A DNA stretch of 64,000 nucleotides from Roseicella aerolata (GCF_020523605.1 NZ_JAJAQI010000006.1:102764-166763); one strand, 5' to 3'. Shown: positions 55,500 through 64,000, counted from the stretch's first letter. Notes: generated from the letters alone by a model not told the origin. Program-made: numbers and translations.

Positions 55500-55528
55500 G
55501 ACACCCGGAACATACGCACGAGAGCCAC

Positions 55529-57553
55529 ATGACCAGCACCACGACCTTGCCTCCCGAAGTGCCGCCGGGCGCGCTGGATGACGACACCGCCGCGCGGGTC
55601 GAGCGGCTGATCGAGGAGGAGGAGGGCGCGCAGAACCGCTTCGGCGGCTGGCTCGGGGTGGTCGGCACCGCGGCGGCGCTGGCGATGGCGCTGTTCCATC
55701 TCTGGGCTGCCTGGGACATCGTGCCGACGACGGTGCTGCGCTTCGTCCATGTCGGCTTCGCCATGGTGCTGGGGTTCCTGCTGTTTCCCATGCTGCGGCG
55801 GCACCGGCACCGGCTGATGCCCTGGGACGTGCTACTGATCGCGGCGGCGCTCTACGTCACCTGGTACCTGCTGATCGGCGGCGACCAGATCGGCAACGAG
55901 CCGCTGCTGGACCGTTATGTCTTCCCCGAGGCGCAAGACCTCATCGTCGGCTGGGTCCTGATCCTGCTGGTGCTGGAGGTGACGCGGCGCGCGACCGGCT
56001 TCGTCATGCCGGTGGTGGCCGGGCTGTTCCTGGCCTATGGCTTCTTCGGCAACTACCTGCCGGCGCCCTGGACGCACCAGGGCTATGACTCGGAGAGGCT
56101 GATCCCGCACCTGACCATCACGCTGGACGGCATCTTCGGCACGGCGGTGGACGTCTCCGCCTCGCTCATCATCCTCTTCACCATCTACGGCGCCATCCTG
56201 CAGATGAGCGGGGCGGGCAAGTTCTTCGTCGATTTCTCCTTCGCCGCGACCGGCGGCAAGGCGACCTCGGCGGGGCGGACGGTGGTGCTCTCCTCCTTCC
56301 TGCTCGGCGGGCCGTCCGGCTCGGGCGTGGCGACGACCGTCACGCTCGGCACCGTGGCCTGGCCGATGATGCGCCGGGTGGGCTATCGGGCCGATGATGC
56401 GGGCGGGCTGCTCGCGGCCGGCGGGCTCGGCGCCATCATCTCTCCGCCCGTGCTTGGTGCCGCGGCTTTCCTGATCGCCGAGTACCTCAAGATCGGCTAC
56501 CTTGAGGTGCTGCGCATGGCGGTGGTGCCGACCGTGCTCTACTACGCCTCGCTGCTCTTCATGGTGGAGCTCGACCAGCGCCGCATCGGCGCCTCCGGCG
56601 CGGCGCGGGAGACGATCGCCACCGAGGGCGCCTGGGCGCTGACGAAGAAATACGGCTTCCACTTCTCCTCGCTGCTGGCAATCGTCGTCTTCATGCTGCT
56701 CGGCTACTCGCCGACCATGTCGGTGCTCTACGCCATGGGCGTCGCGGTGCTGCTCTCCTTCCTCCGGCGGGAGAGTGCGCTCTGGCCGCGGCGGCTGACC
56801 GAGGCGCTGGCGGGCGGCGCGGTGCAGGCGGTCGGCATCGCTGCCACCTGCGCCTGCGCCGGCATCATCGTGGGCGTCATCACCCTGACCGGCCTCGGGC
56901 TGAAATTCAGCGAAATCGCCATCCAGGCGGCGGGCGGATCGCTGGTGGTCACCGCGCTCTACACCGCGCTGATCGTCTGGATCGTCGGCCTCGCGGTGCC
57001 GGTCACCGCCAGCTACATCATCTGCGCGGTGGTGGCGGCGCCGGCGCTGATCAAGCTCGGCGTGCCGGACTACGCCGCGCATATGTTCGTCTTCTACTAT
57101 GCCGTGCTGTCGGAGGTCTCGCCGCCGACCGCGCTGAGCCCCTTCGCCGCCGCGGCGATCACCGGCGCCGGGCCCTACCGCACCACGCTGCAGGCCTGGA
57201 AATACACCCTGCCGGCCTTCGTCCTGCCCTTCGTCTTCGTCATCGACCCGGACGGCGTCGGCCTGCTGCTGGCCTTCAAGCCCGGCATGGGCTGGGGCGA
57301 CGTGCTCTGGCAGATCCTGCTGGCGGCATGCGGGCTGGCGGCCCTGGCGGCGGCCTGCCAGGGCTTCGCGCGGCGGGCGCTGGCGGGGTGGGAGCGGGCG
57401 GGGCTTACCCTCGCCGGGCTGCTGATGATCTTCCCCGCGCTGATCGAGACGGTGCTGGGCGGCGCGCTGCCGGCGCCGCACTGGATCGGCCTCGCGCTCG
57501 GCGCGGCGCTGCTGGCGCTGCAATGGCGCGGGCCGCGCCTGGCGCCCGGCTGA
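55529..57553 (+). CDS. TRAP transporter fused permease (DctQ-DctM type)
   Basis: 674 residues. The N-terminal part (about 40-150) is the four-helix DctQ-like unit. From about 155 the DctM-like unit follows: FLLGGPSGSGVATTVTLGTVAWPMMRRVGYRADDAGGLLAAGGLGAIISPPVLGAAAFLIAEYL, and ACACAGIIVGVITLTGLGLKFSEIAIQAAGGS. The C-terminus carries four more helices (about 560-670). It uses a sodium gradient to import the ligand bound by the TAXI protein upstream. The ATG at 55529 follows GAGAG weakly; the leader is the five-hairpin element. Confidence 0.93.
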   Translation: MTSTTTLPPEVPPGALDDDTAARVERLIEEEEGAQNRFGGWLGVVGTAAALAMALFHLWAAWDIVPTTVLRFVHVGFAMVLGFLLFPMLRRHRHRLMPWDVLLIAAALYVTWYLLIGGDQIGNEPLLDRYVFPEAQDLIVGWVLILLVLEVTRRATGFVMPVVAGLFLAYGFFGNYLPAPWTHQGYDSERLIPHLTITLDGIFGTAVDVSASLIILFTIYGAILQMSGAGKFFVDFSFAATGGKATSAGRTVVLSSFLLGGPSGSGVATTVTLGTVAWPMMRRVGYRADDAGGLLAAGGLGAIISPPVLGAAAFLIAEYLKIGYLEVLRMAVVPTVLYYASLLFMVELDQRRIGASGAARETIATEGAWALTKKYGFHFSSLLAIVVFMLLGYSPTMSVLYAMGVAVLLSFLRRESALWPRRLTEALAGGAVQAVGIAATCACAGIIVGVITLTGLGLKFSEIAIQAAGGSLVVTALYTALIVWIVGLAVPVTASYIICAVVAAPALIKLGVPDYAAHMFVFYYAVLSEVSPPTALSPFAAAAITGAGPYRTTLQAWKYTLPAFVLPFVFVIDPDGVGLLLAFKPGMGWGDVLWQILLAACGLAALAAACQGFARRALAGWERAGLTLAGLLMIFPALIETVLGGALPAPHWIGLALGAALLALQWRGPRLAPG

Positions 57554-57571
57554 TCCGGGCCGGCGACGCGG

Positions 57572-58339
57572 TCAGAAACTGGCGCTGATGCCGAGGGTGA
57601 CGCGCTGCGTCGCCTCCCCGGGGCAGGAGCCCGCGAGGCGCAGCGGCGGGCCGCCGGCCCAGCGCACCGCCAGCCCAAGCTCGCAGGATGGCGGACGATC
57701 CAGGCCATGATCGGCCGCAATCGTCCGGATGGTGGTGACCTGGAATTCCGTGCGGACCGGCGCGCCCACGACCTGGCCCTGCATGGCGACCGTGGCCCTG
57801 GCCCGCAGCGTCGGCGCCGCGCCGCTGGGCAGGCCGCCGAGGCCGGCGGCCGCGATCCGGTCATGCAGGCCGATCGTGGCGGCGATGCGGGTCTGGCCCG
57901 GCAGGGACAGCGCCAGTTCCTGCTCCAGCATGCCGTTGATCGCGTGGGCGGTGGGCAGGCCGTTCGGGTCCCCTGCCGTCTCGACGCGCAGTTGCGGCGC
58001 CACGGACCAGGACAGTTGCGGCAGCAGCGTGAGTTCCCGGCGGGCGCCGAGGGCGATGGCGCCGCGCCCGAAGCCGCCCTCGCTGAGCGGCGAGGGCTCC
58101 GGATGGGCGCGGGAGGCTTCGCCCTGGGCCCAGAACAGACCGCCCGGGGCATCCCAGCGCAGGCGGGAGGGCTGCGCCGGCAGGACCGAGCGGCCGAACT
58201 GGCCGGTCAGTTGCTGGGCGGGTGTGGTCGCCTCCTGGCCCGCCGCCGGTGGCACGAGAAGCAGGCAGGTCACCAGGGCGAGCGGGGCTGCAACAGCGGC
58301 GCGGACAGGGCAATACGGGATACAATGAGACGAAATCAT
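57572..58339 (-). CDS. Outer-membrane beta-barrel-like protein
   Basis: 255 residues. A signal peptide (APLALVTCLLLVPPAAGQ, ending near residue 35) precedes alternating amphipathic strands: GRGAIALGARRELTLLPQLSWSVAPQLRVETAG, ELALSLPGQTRIAATIGLHDRI, TLRARATVAMQGQVVGAPVRTEFQVTTIRTIA. It ends in RVTLGISASF, with the terminal Phe typical of outer-membrane barrels. Two Cys (PPSCELG, AGSCPGE) may be bridged. I do not recognise a specific family. It is convergent with the TRAP permease gene and lies next to the polysaccharide locus. Confidence 0.68.
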   Translation of the reverse strand: MISSHCIPYCPVRAAVAAPLALVTCLLLVPPAAGQEATTPAQQLTGQFGRSVLPAQPSRLRWDAPGGLFWAQGEASRAHPEPSPLSEGGFGRGAIALGARRELTLLPQLSWSVAPQLRVETAGDPNGLPTAHAINGMLEQELALSLPGQTRIAATIGLHDRIAAAGLGGLPSGAAPTLRARATVAMQGQVVGAPVRTEFQVTTIRTIAADHGLDRPPSCELGLAVRWAGGPPLRLAGSCPGEATQRVTLGISASF

Positions 58340-58428
58340 GGCGCCGGGGGTACCCGCCGCTTCCGCCGTATCTCAAGCGATCAATCCAGAAACGAGGAAG
58401 CTCGGGCCGGCGTGTTGCACTGCCGCAT

Positions 58429-58440
58429 CACGTATACGTG
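58429..58440. promoter_or_regulatory. 12-bp perfect palindrome next to a -35-like box
   Basis: CACGTATACGTG, immediately followed by TTGACG (58441-58446), in the 291-bp region between the divergent barrel-like gene and the lipoprotein gene. The region is AT-richer than average. It is an operator candidate; no regulator is implied. Confidence 0.4.
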
Positions 58441-58618
58441 TTGACGCCCTGGCCAGAGGTGGCGAATCGGCGGGCGCCATGATTTGGGAATGCGTGACCA
58501 TTGCTCATCTATTAATGGCAGGGGGTCCTGCCGGCCGGCCTGTCGGGTTTTTCGCCTCCTCGCCTCCCATGCCCGCGGTCGGGCGGCCGAATCGCTCGTA
58601 TCGTTGCGACGCCGCCGC

Positions 58619-58624
58619 TAGACT
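58619..58624 (+). promoter_or_regulatory. Possible -10 element of a leaderless transcript
   Basis: TAGACT 6 nt before the ATG at 58631, with no Shine-Dalgarno sequence. Same arrangement as at 7025. The -35 is unclear. Confidence 0.35.
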
Positions 58625-58630
58625 CCCCGC

Positions 58631-59266
58631 ATGCGCGCCGCCTCGGCCCTGCTCCTGCCCGTGCTGCTCCTCGCGGGTTGCGGGGATTCGCTCTGGGGTG
58701 GGCTTGCGCCCGCCGCCTCCCGGCCCGCCGCGGCCGAGGCGGAGCCCGCTGGCCCCGCCCTCCGCCTGACCCTGCGTGGCCGCGCCCGCTATGCCCTGCC
58801 GGTGCAGGCGGTGGGGGAACGCCGGCTGTGGCGCACCGCCGGCCAGGAGGTGGTGGAGACGGATCGCGGCCGCATCCTCGCCACCGCCGGCTTCGGGGAG
58901 ATGCTGGTGGCCACGCGCTTCGACGGGCCGGACCCGCTGGCCGATCCGGCCGCGTTGCTGGACCGGCCGGCGGCCGCGCGCCGCCTGGTGGACCTGATGC
59001 GAGCCGATCGCGCGGCGGAAGGCATGCGCTTCGGCGTCCCGGTCGAATGCCGGCTGGATGCCAGGCAAACCGAGGAGCCGGCGGTGCTGCTGGTGGAGGA
59101 GCGCTGCCGCGCCAAGGGGGCCGGCCGCTTCACCAACCGCTTCTGGGTGGCGGCCGAGGGCGGCGCGGTGCTGCAGGCGCAGCAATGGATCGGCCCCGGC
59201 CTGCCGCTGCTGACCGTGGAGTTCCTGGAGCCAGCGCCCGCAGCGCCGGCCTGGCCGGGCCCGTGA
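58631..59266 (+). CDS. GfcB/YjbF-like capsule lipoprotein
   Basis: 211 residues. Lipoprotein signal ALLLPVLLLAGCGDS (lipid Cys near residue 17). The mature part contains a two-sheet pattern seen in YjbF/GfcB proteins: GRARYALPVQAVGERRLWRTAGQEVVETDRGRILATAGFGEMLVATRFDGPDPLADP and RFTNRFWVAAEGGAVLQAQQWIGPGLPLLTVEFLEP. In E. coli the yjbEFGH and gfc operons make or export extracellular polysaccharide; the YjbH-like gene is 1.5 kb away on the other strand, which supports the call. Confidence 0.82.
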   Translation: MRAASALLLPVLLLAGCGDSLWGGLAPAASRPAAAEAEPAGPALRLTLRGRARYALPVQAVGERRLWRTAGQEVVETDRGRILATAGFGEMLVATRFDGPDPLADPAALLDRPAAARRLVDLMRADRAAEGMRFGVPVECRLDARQTEEPAVLLVEERCRAKGAGRFTNRFWVAAEGGAVLQAQQWIGPGLPLLTVEFLEPAPAAPAWPGP

Positions 59267-59388
59267 GGCGGGGCGGCTGAACCAGCGGGGGCGCGCCGGC
59301 GATGCGCGCCCGACGACCTGCCTCCCCCTTGCCTGGACCGAGCGGATGGCGCCGCCTGCCTGGCCTCACCCGGCGGCCTTGGCCCTGT

Positions 59389-59490
59389 GGCGGATCGCCT
59401 TCGCCGCCGAGCGCCGATCCGCCGCAATTCACTGTCGGCAGGGCGGAGTCACGCCGCCGGGCCGTCACGCCCCTCCGCGATCCGCTCTAC
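59389..59490 (-). repeat. Dispersed bipartite palindromic repeat, copy 6
   Basis: Arms GGCGGATCG (from 59389) and GCGCCGATCCGCCG, spacer, then the box with GCCGTCACGCCCCTCCGCGATCCGCTCTA. The CTA at 59487-59489 is the TAG stop of the transferase gene on the minus strand. The rest of the gap from 59267 shows no gene. Confidence 0.78.
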
Positions 59491-60542
59491 CCCCGCCAGC
59501 TCAGCCCGGCCCGGCGGACCCGCGCAAGGACGAGCGCGAGCCAGACCAGTTGCACGGCCAGCGCCGGCAGCACGATGAGCGGCTTCGCGGTGGCCGGCAT
59601 CTGCAGGAACAGCGCGGCCAGCACGGCATGGAAGGCCACGAATCCCCAATGGGTGGCGGCGACGGCCCGCGTGCCCATGCCGGCGCGCTGCGCCATCTGG
59701 TACAGATGCGTCCGGTGCGGCGCGCCCACCTTGTCGCCCATCGCGGCCCGGCGCAGCAGCGTGAAGCCGGCATCGAAGAGCAGGCCGAAGAGCAGCAGCG
59801 GCACGATCAGGAAGCTGAGCTGGTTCACGTCGAACCGGCTGGCCGCGACCGCCAGCACCGCCAGCATGAAGCCCGCGAACTGGCTGCCAACATCGCCCAT
59901 GAAGATGCGCGCGGGATGCAGGTTGAAGGGCAGGAAGCCGGCGAAGCCCGCGGTCAGGAACAGCGCCGCGGCGTAGACGAAGCCGCCGCCCTGCAGCGCC
60001 GCGATGGCGGTCAGCGCCGCGCAGGCGATGAACAGCGTGCCGCCGACCAGCCCGTCCAGCCCGTCCATGAAGTTCACGGCGTTGGTGCAGGCCAGGATCC
60101 AGAAGATGGTCAGCAGCGTGCCGGCGAAGCCGAGATCGACCGGGCCGATATAGGGGAAGGCGAGGCGGGTGAGGGACAGCCCGCTCCCCACCGCGACCAG
60201 CGCCGCGGCGAGCTGCGCGCCGAAGCGCAACCGGGCCGGGAGGGGGCGGATATCGTCCACCAGGGCGACGCCGGCGATGGCGATGGCCGCCAGGATGACG
60301 CCGATGAACTGCCGCTCCGCGATGCGGGCCGCATCCGCCACCTGGTAGAGCACCAGCATGCCGATGATGAAGACGAGCACCGCGCCGACGCCGCCGCCGC
60401 GCGGCGTCGGCCGGACATGCGCGCTGCGGTGGTTCGGATGGTCGAGGATGGGCCAGGCGATCATCGCCCGCACGGCGGCCGCCGAGAGCAGGGCGAGGCC
60501 GCAGGCGAAGACGAGATGCTGGAGGAGGGCGGCAAGGGTCAT
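59487..60542 (-). CDS. WecA/MraY-family phospho-sugar transferase
   Basis: 351 residues, about 11 helices. Signature sites: HPNHRSAHVRPTPRGGG near the N-terminus, ALVDDIRPLPARLR (the aspartate pair), TNAVNFMDGLDGLVGG, ARIFMGDVGSQFAGF and PHRTHLYQMAQRAGMG. The family transfers a sugar phosphate, usually GlcNAc-1-P or similar, from UDP-sugar to undecaprenyl phosphate, the first step of a polysaccharide repeat unit. The HxHxxD-like tail (HRTH) is more WecA/WbcO-like than MraY-like. It lies 170 bp after the YjbH-like gene on the same strand. Its stop codon lies in a dispersed repeat. Confidence 0.92.
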   Translation of the reverse strand: MTLAALLQHLVFACGLALLSAAAVRAMIAWPILDHPNHRSAHVRPTPRGGGVGAVLVFIIGMLVLYQVADAARIAERQFIGVILAAIAIAGVALVDDIRPLPARLRFGAQLAAALVAVGSGLSLTRLAFPYIGPVDLGFAGTLLTIFWILACTNAVNFMDGLDGLVGGTLFIACAALTAIAALQGGGFVYAAALFLTAGFAGFLPFNLHPARIFMGDVGSQFAGFMLAVLAVAASRFDVNQLSFLIVPLLLFGLLFDAGFTLLRRAAMGDKVGAPHRTHLYQMAQRAGMGTRAVAATHWGFVAFHAVLAALFLQMPATAKPLIVLPALAVQLVWLALVLARVRRAGLSWRG

Positions 60543-60711
60543 TGCGGGCCGCGGTGTGGCGGAAGGCGGGGCAGGGGGCAAGCCGGCACAGGCGCAGGGC
60601 AGGGCCTCGAGCCACGCCCTGTGTCATGCCCGCCTGCCGGACCGCCCGGCATGGCCCGCGGCGGCTTGCCTTCCTGGCTGATCCGAATGCAAGCCGCCGC
60701 CGCGGCCCGAT

Positions 60712-62802
60712 CTATCTCAGGAAGCCCATATAGCCGCGCGCCAGCGCATCCGCCCGTCCCTCCCGCGTCACTTCCCAAAGCGGGTTGTCGACGATCAGCC
60801 GCTGCCCGCCATCCCGCACCACCGGCCGGATCACCGCCTCCGCCCGCGCCGTCGTCTCCGGCCCCAGCAGTTGCAGCGGCATGCGGAGATAGATCCCCTT
60901 GTCGAAGCTGCCCTCGCCGAACTTGCTGAAGGGCACGTCCGTGAGGGTGGCGAAGGCTCCCACCTCGATCCCGCTCCCGAACCGCCGGCCGAGCTCGATC
61001 GTTCCGCCCCAGTCGCCGGCCAGGTACCGCCCGGCCCGCAGCACCGTGTAGAGATTCCAGACCGGCAGGTCGGCATGGAGCGAGAGATGGCCGGTCGCGA
61101 CCGTATAGCCGAGCGCCCCGAATCCCCCCCGGTAGTCCCGCTGCGCCACCCAGGCCAGGTCGAGGCCGAGCGCGAGCGGCCGGTCCATCGGCCGCCACAG
61201 CACCTCGCCCGAGACGCCCTGGAACATCGGCTCCAGCAGCCCGCCCGTGACCCGCGCGAACCAGTCCGGCGCCAGGGTCCAGATCCGCTCGGCATAGAGG
61301 GTGGGGAGGGAGGTCTTCCCCTCCCGCGCATAGCGGCCGAGATCGCTGCGGACATGCGGCAGCGCGCTGTCCGAGGGGCGGCCTTCCTCGAGATTGCCCG
61401 CCAGGGCCTGCGCCAGGCTGCCCGCCACCGCGAAACCCTGCCCGAGGCCGAGCCGCGCCCCCGCCAACGCCGCGGCCTGCCAGCGCACCGCCGCCCCGGG
61501 ATCGCCGAGCTGGAGCGCCACGCGCGGCTCGACCGCCCAGCTGAGGCCGGGCCTGGCGAGGCCACCGGGGAAAGGCTGCGCCTCGGCCGGCAGCAGGGTG
61601 GAGGAGACCAGCACCTCCTCGGCGCTGCCGAAACCGGTGGCGGCGCCCTCCATCGCCTCCCGCAGCAGCACCAGCCGGGCGACCGGGGCGCCGGCGCGGT
61701 GCCAGGCGATCTCGATCCGCTCCACCTCCGGCGGCAGGTGCGGCTGGGCGAGCCGCGCCACCCGCCCCGCAGCCTGCGCCAGCGTCGGGAAACGCCCGCC
61801 CCCGACCGCGATCCGCGCCAGCCCGCCCGTGATCTCGAGGCCGAGCGGCTGGAAGCCGGCCGCCCGCAGCGCCGGGGCCAGGCGGTCCTCGGCCCCGATC
61901 CCGGGCCGGGGCTGCATCGCGGGCGGGGGCGGCCGCGGCACCTCCGGCGGCCGGGACGGGTCCATGCGGAGCGAGAGGCGCAGCAGCGCATCCGTCCCAT
62001 GCACGAAATGCACCCCGGCATCGAGCCAGGGGCTGGGCTGCCATTGCAGGCCGAGATTCAGCCGCGACCGCGCCTCCCCGCGCAGCCCGCTGGTCCGCGC
62101 GGGATAGCCGCCGCGCTCGTCGCGCAGCGCATCGCCCGACCATTCGAGTTTGGCGCGCAGCCCCTCGACCTCCCCGAAGGGAGTCGGCAGGCCAGGCAGG
62201 CTCCATTCGACCCCGCCGAACAGCGCCACCTCCTCCCCGCGGAACCAGCTGCCGAAGGCGGGCGTGCCGCCCTCGCCGACCCGGCGTCGGCGCGCGCGGT
62301 TCCCGAGCGGGTTGGGCAGGTCCCCGCCCGTCCCGAGCCGTCCCCAGCCCAGCCCTAGCGAGACATCCAGCGGGCCGAAACGCTTGGAGGCCACCAGATA
62401 CTCGCCGCCATAGATCCCGGTGCCGATCGCATCCTGCAGTCCGATGGCGAGCGCCGGGCGCCACGGCCCTTCCTCCCAGAGCCGGAACTTGAGATCGAAG
62501 GCGCGGTCATTCGTGGTGCCCCAGCCGCGGGTGCCGTCCAGCCGGTCCGTCAGGCGGAAGCTGGTCTCCAGGAAGGGCAGCGCCTGGAAGGAGAGGAACC
62601 AGAATTGCCGCTGGTGCCGAAGCGCCGCCCCCGCCTCCAGCGTGCCGTCCGGCCGGAAGCGGGCATTGCGCATCTCGATCAGCCCGACGCCACCGTAGTC
62701 GCTGCCCGTCGCCGGCACCTCCTGCGCGGCGGCCGGGGTGGCGAGGAGCGTGAGGGCCAGCAGCGCAGGGGGGACGCTGCCCCCCCTGTACCCCCCTGCC
62801 AA
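60712..62802 (-). CDS. YjbH/GfcD-like outer-membrane polysaccharide protein
   Basis: About 696 residues from a TTG at 62802. After a signal peptide (PPALLALTLLATPAAAQ) comes the YjbH hallmark SDYGGVGLIEMRNARFRPDGTLEAGAALRHQRQFWFLSFQALPFLETSFRLTDR, many amphipathic strands, and a second barrel-like half ending at GYMGFLR. Members are predicted double barrels that help polysaccharide exit. The start is uncertain: no ATG or GTG lies between the signal peptide and a GTG at 62970, which overlaps the upstream stop. Translation from 62970 would add 56 residues encoded wholly by the five-hairpin repeat. The TTG itself lies inside that repeat. Confidence 0.82.
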   Translation of the reverse strand: MAGGYRGGSVPPALLALTLLATPAAAQEVPATGSDYGGVGLIEMRNARFRPDGTLEAGAALRHQRQFWFLSFQALPFLETSFRLTDRLDGTRGWGTTNDRAFDLKFRLWEEGPWRPALAIGLQDAIGTGIYGGEYLVASKRFGPLDVSLGLGWGRLGTGGDLPNPLGNRARRRRVGEGGTPAFGSWFRGEEVALFGGVEWSLPGLPTPFGEVEGLRAKLEWSGDALRDERGGYPARTSGLRGEARSRLNLGLQWQPSPWLDAGVHFVHGTDALLRLSLRMDPSRPPEVPRPPPPAMQPRPGIGAEDRLAPALRAAGFQPLGLEITGGLARIAVGGGRFPTLAQAAGRVARLAQPHLPPEVERIEIAWHRAGAPVARLVLLREAMEGAATGFGSAEEVLVSSTLLPAEAQPFPGGLARPGLSWAVEPRVALQLGDPGAAVRWQAAALAGARLGLGQGFAVAGSLAQALAGNLEEGRPSDSALPHVRSDLGRYAREGKTSLPTLYAERIWTLAPDWFARVTGGLLEPMFQGVSGEVLWRPMDRPLALGLDLAWVAQRDYRGGFGALGYTVATGHLSLHADLPVWNLYTVLRAGRYLAGDWGGTIELGRRFGSGIEVGAFATLTDVPFSKFGEGSFDKGIYLRMPLQLLGPETTARAEAVIRPVVRDGGQRLIVDNPLWEVTREGRADALARGYMGFLR

Positions 62803-62946
62803 GGGCCGAAGGGCCCTTGGAACCCTTGGGTGTATCGCTCTCCGGAGGACCCCCGAGTGGATCCTCCGGAGAGCGATGAAAAACGCACACAGCGGCCCGG
62901 GGACCGGTTCGGTCCCCGACGGGGGTCCAGGGGGCGGAGCCCCCTG
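62765..62946 (-). repeat. Five-hairpin intra-operonic element, copy 2
   Basis: Read on the minus strand it has the same order as 55317-55499: CAGGGGGC/GCCCCCTG (62928-62946); GGGGACCG/CGGTCCCC (62899-62917); a central 16-bp perfect stem (62862-62877 with 62834-62849, beginning ATCGCTCTCCGG, 12-nt loop); CCAAGGGCC/GGCCCTTGG (62799-62820); a CAGGGGGG/CCCCCCTG hairpin (62766-62788). The flanking hairpins agree closely with copy 1; the central stem differs in sequence yet is fully paired. It lies between the export gene and the YjbH-like gene and overlaps the 5' end of the latter. Confidence 0.85.
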
Positions 62947-62959
62947 GGATGCCGGCCCT

Positions 62960-63910
62960 TCACCGCCCACTCGACCGCACGATGACCGCCAGCGCGGCGC
63001 TCGACAGCGCGACCTGCGACAGCACCTGGGTCACGTCGCGCAGGAAGCCCCAGGTCTCGTAGGGGGAGGGGTCCTGCGGCACCACCACGGTGCTGCCGGG
63101 CGGGATGGGCGGCCCGCCCGATTGCCAGGCGCCAAGCCCGGCCGGCGCCGACTGGCCGTTCGGCAGCACCACGAAGGCGCGGCGGCCATCGGCGAAGCGC
63201 TGCTCCCCGCCGGCGCCGCGGACATAGTCGCCGGCCTTCCAGCCGGTGGCGAATTGCAGGCTGCCCGGGTTCAGCACCGCGCCGACCACCGTCACCTCGT
63301 TCGGCCGCTTCGGCATCGCCACCAGGTCGCCCGGTTCCATCAGCACATCGAGGTCGGGGCGGCCGGCCAGCACCACCGGATTCGCCTCCACCACCATCCG
63401 CCCGGCGGCGCGCGCCTGGCGCAGGGAATTGGCCAGCGCCTGCCCGGCCTGGATGGCGCCCGAGAGGTCGGTGGAGCCGCGCATGCCCGCCACCGCCTGC
63501 CCGGCCGCCACCTGCATCAGTCCCTGCTCCAGCTCCCGCGCCGTGCGCTGGAAGCCCTCCTGCTGGCGCAGCCGCACGCTTTCGCGGCTGAAGACTGCGC
63601 CATAGGGGTAGGCCTGCGGGGTGAGGCCGCCGGCGCGGGCGATCACCTCCGAGAGCCGTTCGCCCCGGCGGATGTCGTAGACGCCGGGCCGGAGGAATTC
63701 GCCGATCAGCGTGACCGGCCCGGTGTCGCGGTCGCCGAAGCCGCGCGGCAGCCGCACCGCATCGCGCGGGGAGAGCCGCACGGCGGCGAAGTTGCGGGAG
63801 CGCAGGTCGAGCAGCGTGCGCGACAGCGGCAGGGTCGCGGTCTGCTCCGCCGGCTCCCGCGCCAGCTCGACGGTCGAGAGGTCCGGTCTTATGTAGCAGC
63901 CGCACCTCAC
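62960..63910 (-). pseudogene. Polysaccharide export (SLBB/Wza-like) protein, 5' part missing
   Basis: The frame encodes the C-terminal part of an SLBB-type capsule/EPS export protein: TGPVTLIGEFLRPGVYDIRRGERLSEVIARAGGLTPQAYPYGAVFSRESVRLRQQ, then PDLDVLMEPGDLVAMPKRPNEVTVVGAVLNPGSLQFATGW, and a membrane helix at the end (SQVALSSAALAVIVRSSGR). From about residue 12 towards the 5' end homology stops: there is no signal peptide, lipobox or polysaccharide-export domain, and the frame meets a TGA at 63992-63994. The last 110 bases look foreign, with a perfect GCGTGCGG/CCGCACGC hairpin (63915-63937). The gene is probably interrupted by an inserted element that continues past the window. Confidence 0.7.
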
Positions 63911-64000
63911 GGGAGCGTGCGGTGAAAGGCCGCACGCAACGACGCGCGCGGCATATCCTAACTGCGCTCGTTGTATGGGGCTGCGTAGACCTCATCGGCG

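Noticed and set aside
63905..63945. Hairpin resembling domain V of a group II intron (GTGCGGTGAAAG core)
   Set aside because: The lower stem of domain V is absent and no reverse transcriptase frame is visible in the window; kept only as a hint of an inserted element.

Overview
The window is very GC-rich (about 70% or more) with dense, often overlapping genes. It reads like a chromosome segment of an alphaproteobacterium of the Acetobacteraceae (Roseomonas-like). This rests on family knowledge, not on a marker gene: five Bug/TctC-type solute-binding proteins, Tat-like signal peptides on most exported proteins, an HWE histidine kinase and a 180-kDa-type NAD-glutamate dehydrogenase. No rRNA, tRNA, CRISPR array or complete transposase gene was found.

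Layout. 0.5-9.1 kb: a heavy-metal RND efflux operon (outer-membrane channel, adaptor, pump, small periplasmic protein) followed by an OmpR-type regulator and its sensor kinase. 9.4-22.8 kb: small-molecule uptake and catabolism, with an orphan molybdenum hydroxylase large subunit, a hydratase, an OFA-type MFS carrier, a Vgb-like beta-propeller plus cytochrome c, four Bug binding proteins and an SsuD-like flavin monooxygenase between two of them. 23.2-28.5 kb: an HWE sensor kinase, a hybrid kinase and a YhbW-like flavin enzyme. 29-34.3 kb: an amino-acid-type binding protein, an Asp/Glu racemase-like protein, an MFS carrier, a YqaA-like membrane protein and an epoxide-hydrolase-like enzyme. 34.5-37 kb: mtnB, mtnD and mtnC of methionine salvage, then tatA. 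37.4-40.5 kb: a TerC protein, a degenerate alpha/beta hydrolase and a fifth Bug protein. 40.7-45.4 kb: a 1548-residue secreted RTX protein with a GH16 glycanase domain. 45.4-53.2 kb: an OmpA-like protein, a JmjC-type cupin oxygenase, NAD-glutamate dehydrogenase and a UMF1-type carrier. 53.4-57.6 kb: a CBS-BON protein and a TAXI-type TRAP transporter. 57.6-64 kb: an exopolysaccharide/group-4-capsule-like locus (GfcB/YjbF-like lipoprotein, WecA/MraY-like transferase, YjbH-like outer-membrane protein, truncated SLBB export protein). The GH16-RTX enzyme is a plausible depolymerase for such a polymer.

The least explained material lies between genes. (a) A dispersed bipartite palindromic repeat occurs at gene 3' ends; in three places its conserved end supplies the TAG stop of the neighbouring gene. 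(b) A 180-bp element of five hairpins occurs twice, each time inside an operon and in the sense orientation; its central 16-bp stem differs in sequence between copies but stays fully paired. One copy forms the 5' end of the yjbH-like gene. (c) A 205-bp element with roughly 50-bp imperfect inverted termini looks like a MITE. These are the best candidates for something undescribed.
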